The position numbers and the translations under genes were made by a program. The notes under the pieces were generated by a model that ran no database searches, had not been told where the DNA came from, and saw only the letters and a program-made list of their open reading frames with translations. DNA of 34,182 bases from a virus. Shown here piece after piece: positions 29,116 to 34,182 of the stretch; positions within the stretch are counted from its first letter, which is position 1; each line of letters starts with the position of its first letter. The DNA is taken from positions 1 through 34,182 of the IMG/VR virus record IMGVR_UViG_3300033148_004142; one strand, 5' to 3'.

Positions 29116-29302
29116 TAGAGAGGAACATAGATATTATACTTGTGAACATTACAATGATTGCTTAGATAAAGCAGCTAAAGGTCGTTGGGAGAGTTTTACT
29201 TGCCTTTACTGCTCTTGCAACAAACTAATGAAGGAGGAAGAATGGAAGAAGCAAGAACGGATGAAGAAGTTACGGATATCAAAGAGGCCCTTAAGCTTAT
29301 AG
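29069..29302 (+). CDS. 77-aa Cys/His zinc-site protein
   Basis: Residues about 22-50 carry YYTCEHYNDCLDKAAK... WESFTCLYCSC: Cys-X-His-Tyr-X2-Cys-Leu then Trp-X2-Phe-X-Cys-X2-Cys. I have seen this motif in short proteins of Desulfobacterota genomes. The ribosome binding site is weak, so translation may depend on overlap with the gene before. The motif argues that the frame is real although it overlaps genes on both sides (47 and 61 nt). Confidence 0.6.
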   Translation: MTSPKPIPWTTLHTSDREEHRYYTCEHYNDCLDKAAKGRWESFTCLYCSCNKLMKEEEWKKQERMKKLRISKRPLSL

Positions 29303-29559
29303 AGGTAATAGTTCTTGGACCTGGGCCAGAAGTATGGGCAGAAGCACTCATGAAATCAGAAAGAGCTGTTCCTCTTGGGCTGCCAGAATCAGTCTATAAC
29401 TTCCATCAGAAACAAACAGCTCCTCTTTTAAATCTTGTCTTTCAGAAAGTCTTCTTATACGGACTTCGGGCATTAGTTGAGGAAGTAGGCCCAAAAGAAC
29501 TAATTAAGAGACAGGAACAACTTAAGAAATTTTCCAAGGGAGGCCAAGATGCTGGATAA
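29242..29559 (+). CDS. 105-aa early protein of unknown function
   Basis: Start at 29242 with AAGGAGGAAGA upstream. A longer frame to 29185 lacks a binding site. Helical, acidic N-terminus (MEEARTDEEVTDIKEALKLIE), then Leu/Val-rich helices (LNLVFQKVFLYGLRALVEEV). No family recognised. Overlaps the nuclease start by 11 nt. Confidence 0.65.
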   Translation: MEEARTDEEVTDIKEALKLIEVIVLGPGPEVWAEALMKSERAVPLGLPESVYNFHQKQTAPLLNLVFQKVFLYGLRALVEEVGPKELIKRQEQLKKFSKGGQDAG

Positions 29560-30484
29560 GGAACTTAGAGAACTTGGCCCTCCGAAGATCTACGATAATA
29601 CTATACTCAGTAACATGACTAAGTGTCCTCGTAACCTCTATTGGTTTCTTCGAGGCCTGGATTACAAGATCTCACCCACTTACTTCACCTGGGGCAGAGC
29701 CCTTGGTGTAGGCCTCAATACCTGGCATGTTACTCAGGGGAAGGAAGAGCCGAAGATGCGGTTGGCCAAAGCTATTGTAGATGCTCAGGAAGAATGGGAA
29801 AAGGATAACCCAGTAGAAATTGGTGATAACACCTGGGATAACCTTGAGAATTGCCTCAAACTCTACGTTGAAGTCTATGGAGTAGAGGAGCCTTGGACTA
29901 TGCTATACGACACAGGAGAGCTTGGCTTTGCTCTTCCAATTCCAGGAACCTCAATCTCCTACGGAGGAGCTCTTGATGCGCCAATAGTGTGGAATCCCTA
30001 TGGAATCCTTGTAAGGGAGGATAAATCTACTGGGGGCTACATAACTGATGCCTACCTCGATCAATGGAATCATGCTTCCCAAGTTACTGGATACCTCTGG
30101 GGGCTTCACCAAGTCACAGGTGAGGAACCCTTCGGAGCCTACATGAATATAGTAAGTAAGAGGCCTCGGAAGGAGTCACAAGATAGATTCTACAGGCTTC
30201 TCGTCAAGCGGAGTGAGTGGGAGCTTGCCCAATTTATGAGAGATACAGTACTTCTTATTGATGATATTAGGAGAGAGTATGACCGTTGGCTATGGCCGAA
30301 GCTCGGAGAAAGAGATCCTATTAACTGTGCTGGGGGCATGGGAAGGAGTGCTTGCCTCTACCGGAGACTTTGCAAGACTGAAATGGAACCTTGGGAGCTG
30401 GAAGAAACCTATGACTTTGACCAAGAGTTCCTATGGAGAGAGAAGAAATGGGAGCCCTGGAAGAGAAAGGGGGAGAATGAATGA
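29549..30484 (+). CDS. PD-(D/E)XK nuclease, Cas4/RecB-like with Fe-S cysteines
   Basis: A 311-aa protein with nuclease motifs in order: Asp143 in GALDAPIV, Glu157-Asp-Lys159 in VREDKSTGG, and QVTGY (Gln178-Tyr182), the QxxxY motif of RecB/AddB/Cas4. Cys26 (TKCPRNLYW) and Cys260, Cys269, Cys275 form the four-Cys set that holds a 4Fe-4S cluster in Cas4 and AddB; His60 lies in the N-terminal region. It probably degrades DNA ends, acting with the Sak4-like ATPase and ssDNA-binding protein encoded downstream in phage recombination and replication. No helicase domain is fused. Confidence 0.85.
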   Translation: MLDKELRELGPPKIYDNTILSNMTKCPRNLYWFLRGLDYKISPTYFTWGRALGVGLNTWHVTQGKEEPKMRLAKAIVDAQEEWEKDNPVEIGDNTWDNLENCLKLYVEVYGVEEPWTMLYDTGELGFALPIPGTSISYGGALDAPIVWNPYGILVREDKSTGGYITDAYLDQWNHASQVTGYLWGLHQVTGEEPFGAYMNIVSKRPRKESQDRFYRLLVKRSEWELAQFMRDTVLLIDDIRREYDRWLWPKLGERDPINCAGGMGRSACLYRRLCKTEMEPWELEETYDFDQEFLWREKKWEPWKRKGENE

Positions 30485-30678
30485 AGTACACTTTATTTTT
30501 ATATTATCAAAGTAGTCCCAACATGAAAGTAGAACAGGGACTATTAGAAACCAAAGGGGTCTATTCAATGTATTACACTCGTATATCCTACTCTACAGAG
30601 GAAGAGTATATTACAAGTATCAAAGACCTAATTAAATCCTTAGAACAAAGATTAAAGGAGGTAACAAGCAATGGATGA
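30481..30678 (+). CDS. 65-aa early protein of unknown function
   Basis: ATGA-coupled to the nuclease. N-terminal strand with Tyr (YTLFLYYQSSPNMKVEQG), C-terminal helix (SIKDLIKSLEQRLKEV). Contains the AAAGGAGG site for the next gene. No family recognised. Confidence 0.6.
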   Translation: MKYTLFLYYQSSPNMKVEQGLLETKGVYSMYYTRISYSTEEEYITSIKDLIKSLEQRLKEVTSNG

Positions 30679-31006
30679 GACTGAAAAGTTAGTATGGAGC
30701 CAAAAGAACCGCAAACAAAAGATAGAAAGTTTAAATATCGAATTAAGTAAGGTGAGAACGAGAGTTTTTTCTTTAGAAGAACAGTCTTCTTGTCCTCATA
30801 GAATAGGAACTTGGAAACGAGAGATATGGACTCCAGCTAACAAAGAATTCGATTATAATAAGGTATGTAGTAAATGCAATAAGGTCTTAGCTCATGGTGA
30901 CATACACTATAAACTACAGGATGAACTTAAAGATGCAGAACAAAAAGTACAAGAACTTAAAATAGAAATTGAAAGTAGAAGGAAGGAGAAAATGACTAAT
31001 GTCTGA
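30671..31006 (+). CDS. 111-aa coiled-coil protein with a zinc site
   Basis: AAAGGAGGTAACAAGC precedes the ATG. Two coiled-coil helices (residues about 12-40 and 85-108) flank a Cys/His group: SCPHR at about 40-44 and VCSKCNKVLAHGDIH at about 66-80, a probable zinc hairpin. This helix-zinc-helix layout recalls Rad50-type zinc hooks or small SbcC-like fragments, but without an ATPase. That similarity is only in shape. Confidence 0.65.
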   Translation: MDETEKLVWSQKNRKQKIESLNIELSKVRTRVFSLEEQSSCPHRIGTWKREIWTPANKEFDYNKVCSKCNKVLAHGDIHYKLQDELKDAEQKVQELKIEIESRRKEKMTNV

Positions 31007-31190
31007 TAACTTATTTCTAAATAGTAAGATTATAAAAGTAGCTATTGACTCTGGAGAGTTTATAATCTCCACAGAAAATACCAAGATTTGGTTTGCTCTT
31101 ACTAATCCTATTGACTTCAAAAATCAAGTCCTCTGGGCTTATGAGAAGTACTTGAGGGAAAGGAAGGAGAAGGCTAATGACAGAAAATGA
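30999..31190 (+). CDS. 63-aa early protein of unknown function
   Basis: Overlaps neighbours by 8 and 14 nt; AAGGAG lies about 13 nt upstream. Small alpha/beta protein (IIKVAIDSGEFIISTENTKI). No family recognised. Confidence 0.6.
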   Translation: MSDNLFLNSKIIKVAIDSGEFIISTENTKIWFALTNPIDFKNQVLWAYEKYLRERKEKANDRK

Positions 31191-31368
31191 TAAAAGAATT
31201 AGGGTCTTGGAAATGATAGCGACAGACATGAAAGACGATGCAGAAAACTTTGATGGTCAGCCTTTTGATGGAAAGACCGTCGCTGAATACTTTGGAAGTC
31301 AGGGGGCAGCTATATCAGCATTGGCTGGTATTATGAAGTCAATCTTAGAACAAATAAAAACGAAGTAG
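31177..31368 (+). CDS. 63-aa early protein of unknown function
   Basis: GGAAGGAGAAGGCTA precedes the ATG. Helical ends with a DGKTVAEYFGSQGAAISALA loop. No family recognised. Confidence 0.6.
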   Translation: MTENDKRIRVLEMIATDMKDDAENFDGQPFDGKTVAEYFGSQGAAISALAGIMKSILEQIKTK

Positions 31369-31379
31369 GAGGTAGACCT

Positions 31380-31583
31380 ATGAAACTCGAGGAAACTAAG
31401 CTTTGTATAAAATGTGGAGAGATATTCGATGTTCCTACCCCAGGACACTGTCCTTGCTGTAATGAGGACTCCTGGGTCTGGGTTATGGCATTTATGAGTA
31501 GTGATGTAAAGGAGGAACTCTTTAAGACCGGAGTTCTTTATAATATATCAACTACAGCAAACATAGGGAAGGCAGGTGATTAA
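31380..31583 (+). CDS. 67-aa zinc-ribbon protein
   Basis: CIKCGEIFDVP (about 9-19) and CPCCNEDSW (about 24-32) form a compact four-Cys zinc ribbon. GTAGGAGGTAGACCT precedes the ATG. It overlaps the ATPase start as TAATG, so they are coupled and may be partners. Confidence 0.7.
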   Translation: MKLEETKLCIKCGEIFDVPTPGHCPCCNEDSWVWVMAFMSSDVKEELFKTGVLYNISTTANIGKAGD

Positions 31584-32398
31584 TGCTTAAATCAACAGTA
31601 GCCAAGAAAGCCGGAGTCCTTGAAAGGGTTATCCCAGCTCGAGATATGGAGATAGGGGAGAACTATCTAATTAAAGGATTCCTTGCTGGGCCAAGTGGAA
31701 GTGGAAAGACCCAATCCTCAATAACTCTCCCAAAGACTAAAGAGAAGCCTCTCCTTCTTGTTGACTATGATGGAAGAGCTGAGACTGTAGCAGGAGAGGA
31801 GGCAGTTGTAGTTCTCAAGCTCTTTGACCCAAATCCAGATAGTCCTAAAGCTTGGGATGAGGGGGAGAGCCTCCGTAAGGAACTCTGGACACTTGCCAGA
31901 GGAGAAGATTTCCCTTACTCCGGAGTTATTGAGGACTCCCTTAGTATGATGGCAAGAATAGCAATGAATAGTGCAGTCTTGCTTGACCCGAAGAGAGGTC
32001 TTGGCGGAGCTCCGGCAAAGCAACATTGGATGCCTCAGATATACTACCTCGTAAAGCACATCAACTCTATGAGAATGCTCCCATGTCACTACGTTCTTAC
32101 TGGACACATGGAACTCCTTGCTGATGAGGAGAGTGGAGCTATAAAAATCCTCCCCAAAGTGACGAGAAGTCTTCGAACAGAGCTTCCAGCTTGGTTCAAC
32201 GAGACTTACTATACCCATAGGGAAAGAGGGAAGGATAAGATTCAGTATTACTGGACTACAGCCGGAACTGGGAAGTATGAATTCTTTAAGAGTACCCTCA
32301 ACAACAAGGGGAAATATTGGACTGATCCAGTAGAGATTAACTTTGACAAATCTCCTGTGGGGTTTGAGGGACTACTAAAGAGGAGGTTTGGGAAGTGA
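31583..32398 (+). CDS. Sak4/AAA_24-type RecA-like recombination ATPase
   Basis: A 271-aa protein. Walker A is GPSGSGKT at 36-43, followed by LLVDYDGRAE (58-67) and a Walker B-type SGVIEDSLS (113-121). PCHYVLTGHMEL (about 168-179) fits the core strand and sensor of RecA/AAA_24 proteins. Sak4-like proteins of this size promote single-strand annealing with an SSB. The gene lies two genes before a MazG gene and three before the probable SSB, and after the Cas4-like nuclease, a layout typical of phage recombination modules. Confidence 0.8.
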   Translation: MLKSTVAKKAGVLERVIPARDMEIGENYLIKGFLAGPSGSGKTQSSITLPKTKEKPLLLVDYDGRAETVAGEEAVVVLKLFDPNPDSPKAWDEGESLRKELWTLARGEDFPYSGVIEDSLSMMARIAMNSAVLLDPKRGLGGAPAKQHWMPQIYYLVKHINSMRMLPCHYVLTGHMELLADEESGAIKILPKVTRSLRTELPAWFNETYYTHRERGKDKIQYYWTTAGTGKYEFFKSTLNNKGKYWTDPVEINFDKSPVGFEGLLKRRFGK

Positions 32399-32757
32399 CC
32401 ATTGACTGGCAAGCTCTTGCAGAGCGGAGAAGCTACCCAAATATTAAGAGTCTCCTTATTGACCGATACTACAAGAAGGATGAGAATAGTATCCAGATCG
32501 GTGAGTATATTGGAGCTACTGATGCCTCAGTAAGAAATATTATGAGGGCTCTTAATCTCCCAAGGAGGCAGAAGGGACATTCAGTAGGAGCAGGAGTTCT
32601 TGCAAGGCTCATAGGGATAAGAGAGGGAGATAGAAGTCTCCTTGATGCAGAACAACTTGCTAAGAGAGTAGGAGCTCATCCTACTACAGTGAGGAGACTT
32701 ATGGCAGAGAATAATTTAACTTATAAAAGGAGGAAGGAGAATGGAGAAAATAGATAA
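32395..32757 (+). CDS. Protein with two helix-turn-helix motifs
   Basis: A 120-aa protein starting with GTG in a GTGA overlap with the ATPase stop. HTH 1 at about 31-54 (SIQIGEYIGATDASVRNIMR) and HTH 2 at about 83-107 (LDAEQLAKRVGAHPTTVRRL) resemble tandem sigma-region-4 or resolvase-type HTHs. The C-terminus is basic. It may be a DNA-binding regulator or an adaptor of the recombination module. Two HTHs in one chain could bind a palindromic site as found repeatedly in this genome, but there is no evidence for the pairing. Confidence 0.7.
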   Translation: MTIDWQALAERRSYPNIKSLLIDRYYKKDENSIQIGEYIGATDASVRNIMRALNLPRRQKGHSVGAGVLARLIGIREGDRSLLDAEQLAKRVGAHPTTVRRLMAENNLTYKRRKENGENR

Positions 32758-33157
32758 TAAGGTAGAATACAAAGATTGGAATGACACTAAAATAATGAAG
32801 CATACTTGTCACTTGGACTTTGTTGACTTTAGCCAAGCCAACATTAAAAGATGTGAGGATGTTTTTCACCCCTTAGATTCCTGGTCTTTGAGTGATTGGG
32901 CTACTGCTGCTGTAGGAGAGCTTGGTGAAGCATGTAACTTAATTAAGAAATTAAATCGAGGTGAAAATATACCACTTGATTTAATAGCGGAAGAGTTGGC
33001 TGACTGTGTTACTTACATTGATTTGCTTGCAACTCGAATGGAGAAAGAACTTATGTACGAACTTATTAAGAAGTTCAATAAGGTTTCCAACAAAAAAGGG
33101 AGTGATGAGTATCTTAGAGGTAATGTACCACAAAGACAATTCTTTAATATTACTTGA
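32741..33157 (+). CDS. MazG-like nucleotide pyrophosphohydrolase
   Basis: A 138-aa protein. AAVGELGEACNLIKK (about 56-70) and EELADCVTYIDLLATRM (84-100) are the two helices with the Glu/Asp metal ligands (Glu60, Glu63, Glu85, Asp88) of all-alpha NTP pyrophosphohydrolases. Such enzymes hydrolyse NTPs or (p)ppGpp to monophosphates and are common in phages. AAAGGAGGAAGGAG precedes the ATG. The N-terminal 45 residues have extra Cys/His (MKHTCHLDF). Confidence 0.8.
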   Translation: MEKIDNKVEYKDWNDTKIMKHTCHLDFVDFSQANIKRCEDVFHPLDSWSLSDWATAAVGELGEACNLIKKLNRGENIPLDLIAEELADCVTYIDLLATRMEKELMYELIKKFNKVSNKKGSDEYLRGNVPQRQFFNIT

Positions 33158-33245
33158 TACTATTTGTAATCGTAATAGTGAGTCTTTATTAATAGTTTAT
33201 ATTGATCAGCCATTTCCAAAGGAAGGAGGTGAGAAAGAACCATAA
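33123..33245 (+). CDS. Possible 40-aa ORF
   Basis: ATG at 33123 with AGAGGTA upstream, overlapping the MazG-like gene by 35 nt and ending just before a 23-bp palindrome. Sequence has a hydrophobic middle (SLLIVYIDQPF). It fills an 88-nt gap. Evidence is weak. Confidence 0.3.
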   Translation: MYHKDNSLILLDTICNRNSESLLIVYIDQPFPKEGGEKEP

Positions 33246-33252
33246 TCCAAGG

Positions 33253-33275
33253 AAACATTCAATTTTTGAATCTTT
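33253..33275 (+). repeat. 23-bp module-boundary palindrome, copy 6
   Basis: Sense strand starts AAACATTCAA and ends TTGAATCTTT around TTT; only one arm position fails to pair. It lies 32 nt before the probable SSB start and marks a boundary inside the early arm. Confidence 0.85.
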
Positions 33276-33307
33276 AACTCAAAACACTTCAACATAAGGA
33301 GGTTTAG

Positions 33308-33832
33308 ATGGGTACTTTTAAAGTAGGAAAGTCGATTGATGATATTGAGGAAGCTGTGCTTATGCCAGTAGACTGGTATGAGTTTGAGATTAGTGATGAT
33401 CCAGTACTTAAGCCAAATAATGCCCTTAAGAAGATGGTTTCCGAGGATGCAACCGATGAGGAAATCGGCCAAGCTATTGAAGAGAATGAAAAGGCTGGCT
33501 TTAATTTGACGGTCTCTTTACGTTCTGAATCCCCGGAAGTCCAATTCGATGGAAGGAAACTTACAGCTTGGCTACCTTATCCCTCTGCCGCAGATGAAGA
33601 ACGCTACGATGGAAGGGGTATGAAAATCTTTGACTCTAAATTCGAGAGGCTTGTGGACTTTGTCACAAAGTTCGGAGGCTCAGTGGACGAAGGTGAGAAG
33701 GGTGAGACTGAGATAACTCTTGTCAAAGGGATGAAAGGTTGTTGCTACGTTACTCAAGGGAAGATTCCTGATAGGGAAGAGCTCGGTAACTCTGTTGACA
33801 TCTTCGCAGGGTTTAAGGAGTATGGAGAGTAA
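33308..33832 (+). CDS. Probable ssDNA-binding protein (DUF669-like)
   Basis: A 174-aa acidic protein. YEFEISDDPVLKPN (about 20-33) followed by a Gly-containing beta segment LTVSLRSESPEVQFDGRKLT, then AWLPYPSAADEERYDGRGMK and a C-terminal strand GCCYVTQGKI, matches the layout of phage DUF669-type OB-fold SSBs, which end with an acidic tail as here (FAGFKEYGE). ATAAGGAGGTTTAG precedes the ATG. It sits close to the Sak4-like ATPase. It would coat ssDNA in replication and recombination. Confidence 0.65.
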   Translation: MGTFKVGKSIDDIEEAVLMPVDWYEFEISDDPVLKPNNALKKMVSEDATDEEIGQAIEENEKAGFNLTVSLRSESPEVQFDGRKLTAWLPYPSAADEERYDGRGMKIFDSKFERLVDFVTKFGGSVDEGEKGETEITLVKGMKGCCYVTQGKIPDREELGNSVDIFAGFKEYGE

Positions 33833-33840
33833 GGAGGAGG

Positions 33841-33999
33841 TGTGTTGGTAGGTACGAGGGCAGGCCACCCTCAATAGTGTGAAGGGGGAGTCCCGCAAGG
33901 ACACGACCTGCCAGCACAAAGGCGGTGAGGGGTTGGTGAGTAGACAACGGGGAGTTACTCTTTAAGAGCCTACGCATGCGCTTACCAGCCCCAAGCCGC
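33841..33999 (+). ncRNA. Putative structured RNA after the SSB gene
   Basis: TGTGTTGGTAGG (33841-33852) pairs with CCTGCCAGCACA (33907-33918), 12 bp with two G-U. Inside are GAGGG/CCCTC with a 7-nt loop (33856-33872) and GTCC-CGCAA-GGAC (33890-33902). A second domain pairs 33922-33940 with 33981-33999 over 19 positions: 17 pair (three G-U), with one tandem mismatch. GC content is far above the surroundings and no long ORF covers it. It lies between the SSB stop and the next gene's AAGGAGAGG site, so it can be a 5' leader or a small RNA. It matches no RNA family I recognise. Confidence 0.6.
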
Positions 34000-34039
34000 T
34001 AACATCAGGACATGAGATGGGAAAGGAGAGGTATAAAAG

Positions 34040-34182
34040 ATGAGAGAATTAATTGAAACTGTTGTGTATGATAATTTTGTATCAGGTCTTTATGAGATAC
34101 ATTCAGGGATAAAAGGTACACCGTTAGAGGCATATCTAATGCCAATGGATGATTTAAACTACAAAGAAAAAGATGCGTGGTT
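34040..34182 (+). CDS. Early protein, 5' part, unknown
   Basis: AAAGGAGAGGTATAAAAG precedes the ATG at 34040. Forty-seven codons run open to the right edge: MRELIETVVYDNFVSGLYEI ... LEAYLMPMDDLNYKEK. No family recognised from this fragment. It follows the putative structured RNA by 40 nt, which may control it. Confidence 0.6.
   Translation, partial: MRELIETVVYDNFVSGLYEIHSGIKGTPLEAYLMPMDDLNYKEKDAW

Noticed and set aside
33845-33877. TTG-started 10-codon leader peptide after AAGGAGGAGG
   Set aside because: Very short, with a rare start codon, and it overlaps the 12-bp stem; the ribosome-binding-like sequence may be chance in purine-rich DNA.
33958-33968. CTCTTTAAGAG as a second boxA
   Set aside because: It lies inside the structured RNA, is better explained as a local hairpin and lacks the ACAA part.
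1-34182. tRNA genes, integrase, lysogeny repressor, insertion sequences
   Set aside because: I looked for cloverleaf arms, recombinase motifs and transposase frames and saw none; lifestyle cannot be decided from this partial genome.

Overview
The window is one piece of a tailed double-stranded DNA bacteriophage genome (Caudoviricetes), most likely with podovirus architecture. The evidence is a small and large terminase pair, portal, scaffold, major capsid protein, head-tail adaptor and a large nozzle-like protein in the usual order. No sheath, tail-tube or tape-measure gene is visible. No bacterial housekeeping gene, tRNA, integrase or recognisable lysogeny repressor is present. Both ends cut through a gene, so this is a partial genome. 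The host cannot be read from the sequence. A boxA of bacterial rRNA-operon type, the heavy AGA/AGG/ATA codon use and a Cys/His motif I associate with Desulfobacterota genomes hint at a Gram-negative, possibly Desulfobacterota-like, host, but this is weak inference.

Layout. Left arm (1-22521) is entirely on the minus strand and is the late, virion and packaging block. In transcription order it reads: TerS, an unknown 460-aa protein, TerL, four small genes, portal, a small helical protein, scaffold, major capsid protein, a parallel beta-helix protein, a DnaJ-type zinc-knuckle protein, two small proteins, adaptor, nozzle, a Cys-rich fibre-like protein, several small proteins, two very large candidate ejection proteins (511 and 1011 aa) and two secreted proteins. 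Right arm (23426-34182) is entirely on the plus strand. It is a tightly packed early operon of about 30 mostly small genes, many joined by ATGA or TAATG overlaps. Recognisable members are a Cas4/RecB-like PD-(D/E)XK nuclease, a Sak4/AAA_24 RecA-like ATPase, a two-HTH protein, a MazG-like NTP pyrophosphohydrolase and a probable ssDNA-binding protein. Polymerase, helicase and lysis genes are not in view.

Control regions. The two arms diverge from a 0.9-kb gene-free region (22522-23425) rich in repeats: five copies (two of them further right) of ATTGAAATCATTGGA, three exact GTACAA-N4-TTGTAC palindromes just downstream of a good sigma70-like promoter, and TAACATTGTTA palindromes. Next comes a small stem-loop with a GAAA loop followed by a near-perfect boxA, the arrangement of rRNA leader antiterminators. 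Directly after it, 32-nt complementary arms bracket the first early gene, as processing stems bracket rRNA. That gene and a 46-aa ORF end at a clear intrinsic terminator (24127-24150). A second gene-free stretch (24151-24756) holds a large nested palindrome, a triple 12-bp tandem repeat, a hairpin and the promoter of the main early operon; it is a candidate replication origin.

Two further signals stand out. A 23-bp palindromic element (core TTCAA-N3-TTGAA) occurs six times, always in gaps between transcription modules on both arms. Its downstream half is better conserved with respect to the direction of transcription. This looks like a phage-wide regulatory site. Second, the roughly 160 bases after the probable SSB gene (33841-33999) fold into a 12-bp stem closing two hairpins plus a 19-position stem, and probably form a structured RNA.
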